The translations under genes and the position numbers were made by a program. The notes beneath the pieces were generated by a model. That model was not told where the DNA came from. It did no database searches and was given only the letters and a program-made list of their open reading frames with translations. 44,097 nucleotides of DNA from NCBI GenBank assembly GCA_016926065.1, contig JAFGPI010000107.1:1-44097 (forward strand), written 5' to 3'. Position 1 is the stretch's first letter; the number at the start of each line of letters is the position of its first letter. This document shows positions 33,302-41,561 of the stretch, piece by piece. The DNA comes from Candidatus Krumholzibacteriota bacterium (GTDB taxonomy: Bacteria; Krumholzibacteriota; Krumholzibacteriia; Krumholzibacteriales; Krumholzibacteriaceae).

Positions 33302-33965
33302 GTCGATCTCCGGATACTTCTCCCCTCAATATCCTGGCGCAGACATCGTTCACCACTTCCCCGGAAAATCCCCGGCGGGTAAGAAAGCGATGAATTCGGC
33401 GCACCGCTCTAGCCCGGTCCGCGGACACTCCCGCGGCCAGCTTTTCCCCGGCCAGGCGGAGAGCGAGCTCCTTTTCCTCCCCCGGTAAAAACGTCTGCCG
33501 CAGGGCTTCCTCGACGAGATCCTCGCTAATCCCCGCCATCCTGAGCTTATTTCGAAGCAGGACCGGTCCGGATCGTCGGTATTCCTTGCCGAATCGCGCC
33601 CCCTCGCGAGCGAAGCGGCGGTCATCTAGATATCCCTGCCCGCGGAGGGTTTCCACAATATAATCAACTACTTCCAGTTTTTCTATACCTTCGTCCCGGA
33701 GAAGACGGCGCATTTCCCATTCGGTACGGTCGCGGCGCGATAACAACTGGTAGGAAAAAGCGATGCCGGCGGGACGGGCCAGGGTATCCTCCAACAACTC
33801 CCGGTCGGAGCCGTCTATCAGCGATCCGACTTTTAGATACTTCTTCGTCCCCGGTTCGTCCGGCACCAGGTAACAGCGGTCCGCCGAGGTGATGATCTTT
33901 CGCAGGCCGCCCAGCTTGCGTCGGACCTCCACCACTTCTTCCGGTTCTCTTCTGCTATTTTCCAC
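33285..33965 (-). CDS. recX: Regulatory protein RecX
   Basis: RecX modulates RecA filaments. The helical three-repeat architecture is visible: [22 protein letters not shown], here [19 protein letters not shown], then [15 protein letters not shown], and [15 protein letters not shown] with a final [16 protein letters not shown] start it at the GTG 33963-33965 (226 residues), which overlaps the recA stop by 11 nt and has GGAG 7 nt upstream; longer frames run back into recA. The N-terminal 60 residues are a degenerate extra segment, as in longer RecX proteins. Translationally coupled to recA. Confidence 0.93.
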   Translation of the reverse strand: MENSRREPEEVVEVRRKLGGLRKIITSADRCYLVPDEPGTKKYLKVGSLIDGSDRELLEDTLARPAGIAFSYQLLSRRDRTEWEMRRLLRDEGIEKLEVVDYIVETLRGQGYLDDRRFAREGARFGKEYRRSGPVLLRNKLRMAGISEDLVEEALRQTFLPGEEKELALRLAGEKLAAGVSADRARAVRRIHRFLTRRGFSGEVVNDVCARILRGEVSGDRHEPED

Positions 33966-35022
33966 CCTCTGGCTCCAAAACCACCGGAGAGGGTTTGAGC
34001 CCGTAGTGGGCCCTGACACTTTCCTCAAGCTGGCGGCGGATATCCACGTTTTCTTTCAGGAACATCCTGGTGTTATCCTTGCCCTGGCCCATTCTGGTTT
34101 CACCCCAGGAATACCAGCTGCCCATCTTGGTAACCAGGCCGGAAACTACTCCCAGTTCGATTAAATCCCCCTCCAGGCTTATTCCTTCTCCGTATAAAAG
34201 CTCGAATTCCGCCTGCCTGAACGGCGCCGCCACCTTGTTTTTTACCACTTTCACGCGGGTCAAATTGCCTATTATCGAATCGTGGTCCTTGACCTGGCCG
34301 ATCCGCCGGATGTCCATCCGTACCGTGCTGTAAAATTTGAGCGCGTTCCCCCCGGTGGTGGTTTCCGGATTTCCGAAGAGTACTCCGATCTTCATCCGTA
34401 TCTGATTGGTGAAAACCATGCAGGTCTTGGATTTGGATACCGCACCGGCTATCTTGCGCAAGGCCTGCGACATCAGTCTCGCCTGCAGACCCACATGATG
34501 GTCGCCCATCTGTCCCTGGATCTCGGCGGCCGGGACCAATGCCGCCACCGAATCTATCACCACGATATCCACCGCGTTGCTGCGCACCAGAACCTCGGTT
34601 ATTTCCAGGGCCTGTTCCCCCGTATCCGGTTGCGATATAAGTATATTATCAATATCCACTCCCACCTTCCGGGCGTAGTTGATATCCAACGCGTGCTCGG
34701 CGTCGATAAAGGCGGCGATACCACCCAGGCGTTGAACGTTGGCGATGATGGAACAGGTGAGGGTGGTCTTTCCCGAACCTTCCGGTCCGAATATCTCGAT
34801 GATCCTGCCCCGCGGCACTCCCCCCACACCCAGGGCGATATCCAAGGCCAGGCTCCCGGTGGGAATGCTCTCCACGTCCAGAAGCGCGCCTTCTTCTCCC
34901 AACCGCATGATCGAGCCCTTGCCGAATTGTTTCTCGATCTGATCGACTGCAAGCTCCAGCGCTTTTTCCTTGTTGGTTGAACTTTCGGTCTTCTTGGTAT
35001 TAACGTTTTTTTCTTTCTTCAC
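33955..35022 (-). CDS. recA: Recombinase RecA
   Basis: RecA drives homologous strand exchange and SOS induction. The core is canonical: GPEGSGKTT Walker [43 protein letters not shown] and a C-terminal [18 protein letters not shown] chose the GTG at 35020-35022 (355 residues) because GGGAGG lies 7 nt upstream; a GTG 15 nt earlier would include that ribosome binding site in the coding region. The N-terminus is Lys/Thr-rich. No clear LexA box was seen near the promoter. Confidence 0.97.
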   Translation of the reverse strand: MKKEKNVNTKKTESSTNKEKALELAVDQIEKQFGKGSIMRLGEEGALLDVESIPTGSLALDIALGVGGVPRGRIIEIFGPEGSGKTTLTCSIIANVQRLGGIAAFIDAEHALDINYARKVGVDIDNILISQPDTGEQALEITEVLVRSNAVDIVVIDSVAALVPAAEIQGQMGDHHVGLQARLMSQALRKIAGAVSKSKTCMVFTNQIRMKIGVLFGNPETTTGGNALKFYSTVRMDIRRIGQVKDHDSIIGNLTRVKVVKNKVAAPFRQAEFELLYGEGISLEGDLIELGVVSGLVTKMGSWYSWGETRMGQGKDNTRMFLKENVDIRRQLEESVRAHYGLKPSPVVLEPEGGK

Positions 35023-35106
35023 CTTCCGGCCTCCCACTTCATCCCGATACCTTCACACAATCCAGCTAATTTATGCCTCCCTTCCCCGGCAACCGATCAA
35101 TACGTT

Positions 35107-35135
35107 CTTATATCACTTGCGATGCATTTTTTCAA
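35107..35135 (-). promoter_or_regulatory. Predicted promoter of recA-recX-alaS
   Basis: On the minus strand TTGAAA (35130-35135) and TATAAG (35107-35112) are separated by exactly 17 nt; each matches consensus at five positions. The expected start lies about 80 nt before the recA GTG. It is probably the head of the long directon that extends towards 10391, with internal promoters downstream. Confidence 0.65.
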
Positions 35136-35155
35136 TGAAATTCAACCGGGTCCGG

Positions 35156-35722
35156 TCAGCCGCCGGAGCCCAGCCCATATTTCTCCACTTCTTCGTAGAC
35201 CGCCCCGGAACGGCTGAGCCGGCTGCGCATCAACACGAAATTATCGATCCGCTGCCGGGTGTTGTCAGGCAGGGATGGTATCTCGAGCAACCTTTCCCGG
35301 GTCTCGGCCGACAGGGGGCGCTTGATCCGGGCCAGGGTCAGATGAGCGCGGAACGTCCTGCTTTCCCGAGCGAATCCGAGGGACTCCACCGCGGATTCCA
35401 CCGCTTCCGCCAACCGCCGGAAGGGTTCCCGGCCCCCTCCCAAATCGTAGAAGAGCACCCGCGGCCGGCGCAGATCGGGAAATCCCCCGAATCGATCATA
35501 GGTAATCTCAAAAGGAGGGATTTCCCCGGCGACCAGGGTAGCTGCTTCCCGCAGGGGAGAGAGGAGAACCTGGTCCACTTCTCCCAGAAACTTCAGCGTG
35601 AAATGATAATTCACCGGAGGAATCCAGCGCCAGGGCGCATCGCGGAGGGAAGATTGCCGGATGATGGAACTCACCCGTTCCCGCACTTCCGGTGCCACCG
35701 GCACCGCGAAAAAAAGCCTCAT
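35156..35722 (-). CDS. thpR: RNA 2',3'-cyclic phosphodiesterase (2H phosphoesterase, LigT/ThpR)
   Basis: The 188-residue enzyme belongs to the 2H superfamily. The two catalytic His-x-Thr motifs are present: HFTLKFLGEV (about residue 40) and HLTLARIKRP (about 127). The N-terminus MRLFFAVPVAPEVRERV is typical of ThpR. It hydrolyses 2',3'-cyclic phosphates in RNA or, in vitro, ligates 2'-5' ends; physiological targets are unclear. It lies upstream of recA on the same strand, after which a good recA promoter occurs, so it is probably its own unit. Downstream linkage to recA is loose. Confidence 0.93.
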   Translation of the reverse strand: MRLFFAVPVAPEVRERVSSIIRQSSLRDAPWRWIPPVNYHFTLKFLGEVDQVLLSPLREAATLVAGEIPPFEITYDRFGGFPDLRRPRVLFYDLGGGREPFRRLAEAVESAVESLGFARESRTFRAHLTLARIKRPLSAETRERLLEIPSLPDNTRQRIDNFVLMRSRLSRSGAVYEEVEKYGLGSGG

Positions 35723-35848
35723 CTCACCCGTCCTTTCAACGGATAACGTTCAATACGCCGATCACGCCCGAACCTTACCCAGATCGGATTCAAATCCGGT
35801 TTTACCGCATCAGCTTTTAGCGCTTCCGCGCAACGGCCTCAACTTTAC

Positions 35849-35878
35849 TATATAAACGCTGACTCCCGGCCCAGGCAA
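35849..35878 (-). promoter_or_regulatory. Possible promoter of thpR
   Basis: On the minus strand TTGCCT (35873-35878) and TATATA (35849-35854) are 18 nt apart, giving a leader of about 120 nt before thpR. The -35 has four matches. It overlaps the plus-strand promoter candidate at 35859-35886, so the two would face away from each other. Confidence 0.35.
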
Positions 35879-35886
35879 CCTATAAT
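35859..35886 (+). promoter_or_regulatory. Possible promoter reading towards the GT87-like gene
   Basis: A perfect TATAAT (35881-35886) lies 16 nt after CTGACT (35859-35864). The start would be near 35893, giving a GC-rich leader of about 200 nt before the coding start at 36096. The -10 is good; the -35 has four matches. Confidence 0.45.
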
Positions 35887-36095
35887 CGGGAAGAATGATC
35901 CCAAAGGGATGTAATTTTTATGTATTTTTACCTGCCGGTTGGTTAATCTTGACCGGTAGGAACCGGGCCCCGGCCGGAAGGGGGGAAGGATCGATCTTCC
36001 GGCTCCTCCCGCCGGATGGATACCGGAGGAGAGCGCCGGAGGAAATCCGGTGACCGGGGCTATCCGGTCCGCGCGGAAAGGGGAGTATAAATCCG
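35887..36095 (+). other. Structured GC-rich untranslated leader (part of the 373-nt gap 35723-36095)
   Basis: The longest gene-free stretch of the window. Beyond the two promoter candidates it holds an ATCCC-AAA-GGGAT hairpin (35898-35910), a CCTGCCGGT...ACCGGTAGG stem-loop (about 35930-35960) and many CCGG-rich inverted repeats up to the GGGGAG ribosome binding site of the next gene. No U-tract terminator is seen. A 52-codon frame starts at the ATG 35895-35897 and stops at 36051-36053; it has no recognisable domain and I do not call it a gene. I recognise no known riboswitch class here. Confidence 0.4.
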
Positions 36096-37535
36096 ATGAG
36101 AAGTAGTGATAATCCGACCGGGGAAAAATCCGACCGGCCCCGTCCATCTCCACCCCATCGCCTCCTTAATAGGCAGGGCCGACTGCCGCGGGTGGTGTTC
36201 GCCGCCGCGGTTTTGTTGCATCTCTTCTTGGTGATCGCGCTCTTTACCAGTTGGCCCGGTAACCTATTCATCGAAGCCTCCCGGGGATTCGGCCAGGCCG
36301 CCGATTTCTTCGGCATCTATCAGGCCGGGGCCAATCTCCTCGAGGGATATGGCATTTACGAAACGGATAGCCCGGAAAACGCGCCGCACCGGGTGGTTCC
36401 CTTTTTCTACTTTTACCGCTATCTCCCTCCCACCGCCTACGCCGCCGCCCTGGGCACCCTCTTTTTCGGTCCCCGCGCCGCTTACTGGGTCTGGGTACTC
36501 TTCAATGAGATCCTGATTATTTTCACCGTAGGCTGCATCCTTTCCTGGAAAAACCGGCCGTCCTCCCGCAGGTTTGTCTGCGCATCCCTCTGGATGGGTT
36601 ATTTCCCGGTATGTATAGAACAGTTCATGGGACAGTTCTCGCTTTGCATGGCGGTTTTGCTCCTCTGGCTGTGGAAACTCGATTCCCCGGAGAGGGAGGA
36701 AACCCATCCCGCGTCCAGCCACCCGGACCGCCGGCCCGGCCTCCTCGCGCGCTGGCGCGACTATTCCTGGAAGGGGGACCGCTGGGGCAAACCCCTGCCG
36801 CTGATAGTGTGGACGGCCAGTATGCTCATAAAATCATTTTCCATCCTCCTGGCCCTGCCATTTCTCCGCGACCGCCGGTTAAAACGGGTACTGGCGGGAC
36901 TTTCCCTGGTCATCCTTTTGAGCCTGCCCTATTTTATTTACCGCCCCCGGGACCTGCTGCTTTTCGCGCGGCGCAACCTCTCCCCCTTCACCACCCTTTA
37001 CGCGGGCGATTTTGGATTTCAAGCGCTGCTCAGGGCACTAATCCGGTATCTGCCGGACGGAGGGGCCAAGGCGTTACCGGCACTGGGAGGGATGGATATT
37101 AACCTGGAAAAGTTGCTGCTCAGCGCTGTTTCCGTGTTGATCTTCACCCTGGCCGTGCGGGCCGCGCTGCGGTGGGAGGGTACCCCCCGGCGCCAAGCCC
37201 TGGATCTACTTCTGTGGACGACGGTGTTCTTTCTCATATACAAAACGATCTGGGAATATCATTATGTAATGATCCTCCCCGCCGTCACCGCCGCCTTTCT
37301 GGTTACCGGATCCCGGCTGATACTGGTAATGGCCGTGCTCATAGGCCTGCCCACCCTGTTCGTCTGCTTTCCCCTGCTGGGAATCGAAAATTCCACCGCA
37401 CCGGAAGCATGGCCCGGCCTATTTAAAATCCTGCATTTCAGCGTTAAAAGCCTTCCCGTCCTGGTACTATACGGATGGTGCATCAAGAAAGCCCCGCGTA
37501 AAGGGCACCGCGGAGGTCCGGGCCCGGCACTCTAG
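36096..37535 (+). CDS. GT87-like (DUF2029) membrane glycosyltransferase
   Basis: The 479-residue protein has roughly nine or ten membrane segments. The extracytoplasmic loop after the first helix carries ADFFGIYQAGANLLEGYGIYE, seen here as ADFFGIYQAGANLLEGYG, the Asp-containing motif typical of GT-C fold GT87/DUF2029 enzymes. Such proteins use polyprenyl-phosphate sugars to add mannose or pentose residues outside the membrane; the sugar cannot be inferred. It would fit the UbiA-type phosphoribosyltransferase and manC in the same window, but that link is speculative. GGGGAG precedes the ATG by 10 nt. Its TAG stop overlaps the stop of convergent cinA on the palindrome CTAG. Confidence 0.82.
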   Translation: MRSSDNPTGEKSDRPRPSPPHRLLNRQGRLPRVVFAAAVLLHLFLVIALFTSWPGNLFIEASRGFGQAADFFGIYQAGANLLEGYGIYETDSPENAPHRVVPFFYFYRYLPPTAYAAALGTLFFGPRAAYWVWVLFNEILIIFTVGCILSWKNRPSSRRFVCASLWMGYFPVCIEQFMGQFSLCMAVLLLWLWKLDSPEREETHPASSHPDRRPGLLARWRDYSWKGDRWGKPLPLIVWTASMLIKSFSILLALPFLRDRRLKRVLAGLSLVILLSLPYFIYRPRDLLLFARRNLSPFTTLYAGDFGFQALLRALIRYLPDGGAKALPALGGMDINLEKLLLSAVSVLIFTLAVRAALRWEGTPRRQALDLLLWTTVFFLIYKTIWEYHYVMILPAVTAAFLVTGSRLILVMAVLIGLPTLFVCFPLLGIENSTAPEAWPGLFKILHFSVKSLPVLVLYGWCIKKAPRKGHRGGPGPAL

Positions 37536-38782
37536 TCCTCCCTCACCCGGAATTGCTCCAGCCTGTCCAACGCGCCGCTCAAACGCAGCCGGAGCATATC
37601 CAGGGCCGTCGCTGCCGTCCTCGCCCTCACCATCTGCCGGTCTCCGGGAAACCGGATCCGGTGGCAATAGACTTCACCGGCGCCGGCCAACCCGATGAAG
37701 CAGAGCCCCACCGCCTTCATAGCGGTGGCCCCGGTGGGACCGGCTATCCCGGTGGTGGATAGGGCGAAATCGGTACCGGCTCTCTCCCGGGCCCCCCGCG
37801 CCATGCTTACGCACACTCCGCCGCTCACCGCCCCCTCCCTCTCGATCAGTCCGGCATCCACGCCCAGCCGAAGAACCTTGGCCTCATTACTGTAGGCGAT
37901 AAATCCCTCCCGGAAAGCCCGGCTGGCCCCGGGCACCGAAATCAGGGTCGAACAGAGCAGCCCCCCGGTGATCGATTCAGCCACCGCCACCGTCTTTTCT
38001 CCTTCCAGCAGCAGCTCCAGGACGGTTTTTTCCAGGCTCCTGCGCTCACGCGCATAAAGATAGCTGCCGAACAGCTCGTCCAGCGCATTCATCCTCGCGG
38101 AACTGGCATAGGCCTGGGGGAAATAGATGGTGATCCCCGCCGGACCGGCTATGATGGAGATCTCTTCCATCTCCTCACCGTTGAAGACCTGCTGAAGTTT
38201 TTCCTGGGCGGAGGTCTCGCCCATACCGAAAAGGCTCAGTACCGTTCTTTCCGATCCGGAACTACCGGTCAGATCGGGATAAATGAAACGGTTGAATATC
38301 TCCCGCATTTCGGCCGGCACTCCGGGGAGCAGAATAAGATCGCAGGAGGCGCTTTTCATCCTCAATCCGGGAGCGGCTCCCACGGTGTTCGGTAAGATCC
38401 GCGCTCCCCGGGGCACACGGGAGAGATCCTGATAGCTCCCGGGCAGCTCGAGCCCCTCCGAGAGGAAACGGGCCCTAATCGATTCCACTATGCGGGGGCG
38501 GATATCCACTTCGCCACCCCAGGCCTCGATCGCCGCCTGCCGGGTAACATCATCCGCCGTCGGACCCAATCCACCGGTCACGATCACCATCTCGCTCCTG
38601 CCCCGGGATTGCCGGATTTCCTCCGCCAATATTTTACGATCGTCGGGCAAACTGGTGATCCGGCTGGGAGTGAATCCCCGGTCGGTCAGACGGCGGGCTA
38701 GCCAGGAAGCGTTGTTCTCACTAGTTTCATCCCGCAAAACCTCGTTGCCCACGGTTATTATCTCGATCTTCATATCCGTCAT
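37532..38782 (-). CDS. cinA: CinA family nicotinamide-nucleotide amidohydrolase / ADP-ribose pyrophosphatase-like protein
   Basis: CinA has an N-terminal MoaB/MogA-like domain (IEIITVGNEVL, VTGGLGPTADDVTRQAAIEAW, LPGVPAEMREIF) and a C-terminal NMN deamidase domain (VAVAESITGGLLCSTLISVPGAS, written in two parts: VAVAESITGGLL and CSTLISVPGAS; then STTGIAGPTGAT). Full-length proteins deamidate NMN in pyridine nucleotide recycling and were first linked to competence. 416 residues is normal. The start (ATG at 38782, or ATG nine nt later) lacks a strong ribosome binding site. It follows pgpA, a frequent gene pair, and ends on the shared CTAG with the opposite gene. Confidence 0.95.
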   Translation of the reverse strand: MTDMKIEIITVGNEVLRDETSENNASWLARRLTDRGFTPSRITSLPDDRKILAEEIRQSRGRSEMVIVTGGLGPTADDVTRQAAIEAWGGEVDIRPRIVESIRARFLSEGLELPGSYQDLSRVPRGARILPNTVGAAPGLRMKSASCDLILLPGVPAEMREIFNRFIYPDLTGSSGSERTVLSLFGMGETSAQEKLQQVFNGEEMEEISIIAGPAGITIYFPQAYASSARMNALDELFGSYLYARERRSLEKTVLELLLEGEKTVAVAESITGGLLCSTLISVPGASRAFREGFIAYSNEAKVLRLGVDAGLIEREGAVSGGVCVSMARGARERAGTDFALSTTGIAGPTGATAMKAVGLCFIGLAGAGEVYCHRIRFPGDRQMVRARTAATALDMLRLRLSGALDRLEQFRVRED

Positions 38783-38861
38783 TTCCGCCGCTGCATGACT
38801 TTCCGGGACGATCCCACTGTAAAATAGGTTTGGATCCAGGAGTAAAAACCACTTCTCCTAC

Positions 38862-39317
38862 TTATCCCAGGTCGATAATCCGGGAGAGAAAAAATAGCGC
38901 CGCGCCCGAATATACTCCCGCCAGCACGTCATCCATCACCACTCCGAATCCGCCTTTTAGCTTTTGGGATCTTCCCACCGGAAAAGGCTTTACGATGTCG
39001 AAGAACCGGAAGAGGAAAAATCCGGCAATCCCCACGGCCGGAGAGGGGGTGAAGCAGCAGAGGGTCACCTGCATGCCTACAAATTCGTCGATCACGATCG
39101 GCGAGGCATCTTTTCCGTAATACCCTTCCATGACGGTTGAAAGGTAAACGGAAAGGGGAAGGGTTACCAGGAACGCGACCGGATGGGTCAGAAAACGGCC
39201 TCCCGGCAAAAGCCAGAGAATCAACCAGATAAAGGAGGCGAAGGTGGCCGGGGCGAAAGGAAAGAATCCCGAATAGATAAAAGAGCCCAGGATAACGACG
39301 ATAAAACGCTTCAACAT
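38862..39317 (-). CDS. pgpA: Phosphatidylglycerophosphatase A
   Basis: PgpA dephosphorylates phosphatidylglycerol phosphate to phosphatidylglycerol at the inner membrane. The 151-residue protein has three or four membrane helices and the family motifs SPIVIDEFVGM, RFFDIVKPFPV and GFGVVMDDVLAGVYSG, with the Asp residues of the active site. GGGAG precedes the ATG by 3 nt. It lies 79 nt upstream of cinA in the same direction. Confidence 0.95.
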   Translation of the reverse strand: MLKRFIVVILGSFIYSGFFPFAPATFASFIWLILWLLPGGRFLTHPVAFLVTLPLSVYLSTVMEGYYGKDASPIVIDEFVGMQVTLCCFTPSPAVGIAGFFLFRFFDIVKPFPVGRSQKLKGGFGVVMDDVLAGVYSGAALFFLSRIIDLG

Positions 39318-39342
39318 TTACTCCCTTGGATAAACTTAGAGC

Positions 39343-39371
39343 AGGATAGCCGCAATCCCCGGTGGAGGCAA
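39343..39371 (-). promoter_or_regulatory. Possible promoter of pgpA-cinA
   Basis: On the minus strand TTGCCT (39366-39371) is 17 nt from TATCCT (39343-39348), about 25 nt before the pgpA ATG. Each hexamer has four consensus matches. It lies in the 100-nt gap after the MglA-like gene. Confidence 0.42.
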
Positions 39372-39417
39372 GAAAATTCGTGGAAAAGTGAGGGCTTGAT
39401 ATAACGGAATAATCTTT

Positions 39418-39996
39418 TTAGGAAAGGTTGCGTAGTACCGATTTGGCCACCGCTTTCAGGGTATCGAACACTCCGGTGCCTTTCACCGCCACCGCTTCAA
39501 AGGCGGGATAATGCTTTGGATTGAGTTCCTCTTCCAAATCACCCACCGCTATGGTATCGGGCAGATCCCTCTTATTATACTGTATGGCGTAGGGAATATC
39601 TTCCAGTTTCAAGTTATATTCGGAAAGATTCTCGTGCAGATTGTAGAGGCTTTCTATGTTGGCGTCATAGCGCGTGGTCTGCGAGTCCGCCACGAATACA
39701 ATGCCGTCAACTCCCCTCAGGATAAGCTTCCGGCTGGCGTCGTAATAGACCTGTCCCGGAACGGTGTAGAGATGGAATCTGGTCTTGAATCCCTTAACCG
39801 TACCCAGTTCCAGGGGAAGAAAGTCAAAAAACAGGGTGCGGTCCATTTCCGTGGCCAAGGTTATCAACTTACCCTTCGTATCGGGAGATACTTTGTCGTA
39901 TATATATTGGATATTGGTCGTCTTTCCGCAGAGTCCGGGCCCATAATATACGATCTTAACGTTGATTTCCCGCGATGAGTAGTTGATAAGCGACAA
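39418..39996 (-). CDS. mglA: MglA-like Ras-family small GTPase
   Basis: MglA sets cell polarity in Myxococcus and is widespread in FCB-type and other deep lineages. The 192-residue protein has the P loop GPGLCGKTT (19-27), switch II TVPGQ (78-82) and the NKRD base-recognition motif (141-144), and a typical KIVYYGPGLCGKT N-terminus. The GTPase has the PGQ rather than DxxG form of the MglA subfamily. It directly follows the roadblock-domain gene (12 nt), its likely GTPase-activating partner. Without a motility locus in the window, the process it polarises is unknown. Confidence 0.93.
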   Translation of the reverse strand: MSLINYSSREINVKIVYYGPGLCGKTTNIQYIYDKVSPDTKGKLITLATEMDRTLFFDFLPLELGTVKGFKTRFHLYTVPGQVYYDASRKLILRGVDGIVFVADSQTTRYDANIESLYNLHENLSEYNLKLEDIPYAIQYNKRDLPDTIAVGDLEEELNPKHYPAFEAVAVKGTGVFDTLKAVAKSVLRNLS

Positions 39997-40008
39997 CTTG
40001 ATATCCCC

Positions 40009-40512
40009 CTAATCTGAGAATAAACTGTCTATCTCCATTTCGGCTTCGGCGGCGAATTCTTCATCGAAATTGGACTCAGAGTATTCCTCGTTTTCATATT
40101 CGAGCTTATCGTAGAGTCTGTTGATAACCGCCGATAGACCATCAACGGCTTTCTTGGTCCTCAACCTGACCAATCCGAGAGTGGTTTTCTTGTCGAAAAG
40201 TATTACCAGAATAATATCCTGCGCCACCCGTGCCAGGTACATGCTCTCGTTACTTCCCTGGTGGTACAGGGTGGAAAAATCCTTTTCCCCGATCAACTTG
40301 GCCAGCTGCGCGTTCGCCTCAAAATCGGCGGCGCACAAGGAAGCGAAACTGTACATATCGAATTGTGGTTGCTCACCCACGCTGGAAATTAACTGTCCGG
40401 TTTTATCAAGCAGAAGCACACTGGTGGCATTCGAGTTTTTCAACAATTCCTGCAAGGTAGTGTTTATGGCCCAGTAATCTTCTTCAAACACCTTCCAGTT
40501 TGTCCTTACCAT
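40009..40512 (-). CDS. mglB: MglB-like roadblock/LC7 domain protein
   Basis: The 167-residue protein has a Roadblock/LC7 fold: an N-terminal helix, SVLLLDKTGQLISSVGE, then FASLCAADFEANAQLAKLIGE and an ILVILFDKKTTLGLVRLRTKKA strand-helix segment (ILVILFDKKTTLGLVRLRT). MglB proteins of this kind are the GAP and positional partner of MglA. A long Glu/Asp-rich C-terminal tail (about 137-167) is distinctive. It sits between recR and the MglA-like gene. The gene symbol is by analogy only. Confidence 0.88.
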   Translation of the reverse strand: MVRTNWKVFEEDYWAINTTLQELLKNSNATSVLLLDKTGQLISSVGEQPQFDMYSFASLCAADFEANAQLAKLIGEKDFSTLYHQGSNESMYLARVAQDIILVILFDKKTTLGLVRLRTKKAVDGLSAVINRLYDKLEYENEEYSESNFDEEFAAEAEMEIDSLFSD

Positions 40513-40539
40513 TACCTTCTCTCTTTCCCTTGCCCGGGA

Positions 40540-41139
40540 TTAAATCGGTTCTCTTTTTTCCAGAGCCTTGGATATGGTGCTCTTGTCGACAAATTCAAGT
40601 GAACTACCGAGGGGAATCCCTCTGGCCGGCCTGGTTACCCTTATGCTTCGATCTTTAAACATCCTTGCGATATAGAGCGATGTCGTATCACCTTCCACGC
40701 TGGGATTGGTGGCTATCAACAGTTCCTTAATGCCTTCCTCATCAACCCTGCTCTTAAGTTTCTCGAGATTAAGATCATCCGGGCCTACTCCATCCAGGGG
40801 GGAAAGAACTCCGTGCAGAACATGGTAGCGGCCACGATATTGTCCCGACGCTTCAAGAATGTAAAGGTCGGCCGGCCGCTCAACGATGCATAAGATACCC
40901 TCGAGTCTTGACTTATCGCTGCAAATGCCGCAGATCTCGCCTTCCGCAAAGTTTCCGCATCTGTTGCAAAATCCGATTTTTTCCTTGATCTGCAAGAGTG
41001 TTTCGGCAAAACCCTTTACCTCCCGGTCATCCATGTCCAGTATCGCAAATCCAAGTCTGCGAGCGGTTTTCTCTCCCACACCAGGCAATTTTTTAAAATA
41101 CTCGATCAGATCCTGAAGTGGCGGAAGCCCGTAATTCAT
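40540..41139 (-). CDS. recR: Recombination mediator RecR
   Basis: RecR works with RecO/RecF to load RecA on gaps. The 199-residue protein has the helix-hairpin-helix KKLPGVGEKTARRLGF, a Cys4 zinc finger (CNRCGNFAEGEICGIC) and a Toprim domain with ILCIVERPADLY and LLIATNPSVEGDTTSLYIA. AAGGAGA precedes the ATG. It follows ybaB, the common dnaX-ybaB-recR order. Confidence 0.97.
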   Translation of the reverse strand: MNYGLPPLQDLIEYFKKLPGVGEKTARRLGFAILDMDDREVKGFAETLLQIKEKIGFCNRCGNFAEGEICGICSDKSRLEGILCIVERPADLYILEASGQYRGRYHVLHGVLSPLDGVGPDDLNLEKLKSRVDEEGIKELLIATNPSVEGDTTSLYIARMFKDRSIRVTRPARGIPLGSSLEFVDKSTISKALEKREPI

Positions 41140-41228
41140 TGCTTTCTCCTTGGTTGAAGCAAGAATCTTGCCTTAAATACGGCCTGTTAGGAAAATCCGG
41201 GGAATGGAAATAAAGCCCTTTTGGCAGC

Positions 41229-41543
41229 TTAATTGAAGAGACCCGGTATCGGCATGCCCCCGGTCAGAGAGGACATTTCGCTCTTTATCATCTCGTCCAC
41301 CTGCGACCGTGCCTCGTTAACAGCCGCTATGACAAGATCTTCCAGCATTTCGACGTCTGACGGATCGACCACTTCCGGTTCTATCCTCACGGTGAGTACT
41401 TCATGCTGCCCATTCATCATTACCTTGACCATTCCTCCGCCGGCGGAGGATTCCACGGTCCTTTCCGCCAGTTTAGCCTGTAGCTCGGCCATTTTAACCT
41501 GCATCTGCTGCGCCTGTTTTAGTAGTTTTCCGATATCTTTCAT
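41229..41543 (-). CDS. ybaB: YbaB/EbfC family nucleoid-associated protein
   Basis: A small dimeric DNA-binding protein (104 residues): coiled N-terminal helix LLKQAQQMQVKMAELQAKLAE, given here as LLKQAQQMQVKMAELQ, then VESSAGGGMVKVMMNGQHEV and a C-terminal DVEMLEDLVIAAVNEA helix. The ATG at 41541-41543 has GGAGG 9 nt upstream; an upstream TTG would include that site. Between dnaX and recR, as in most bacteria. Confidence 0.96.
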   Translation of the reverse strand: MKDIGKLLKQAQQMQVKMAELQAKLAERTVESSAGGGMVKVMMNGQHEVLTVRIEPEVVDPSDVEMLEDLVIAAVNEARSQVDEMIKSEMSSLTGGMPIPGLFN

Positions 41544-41561
41544 CCCTGCATTCCTCCTCAA

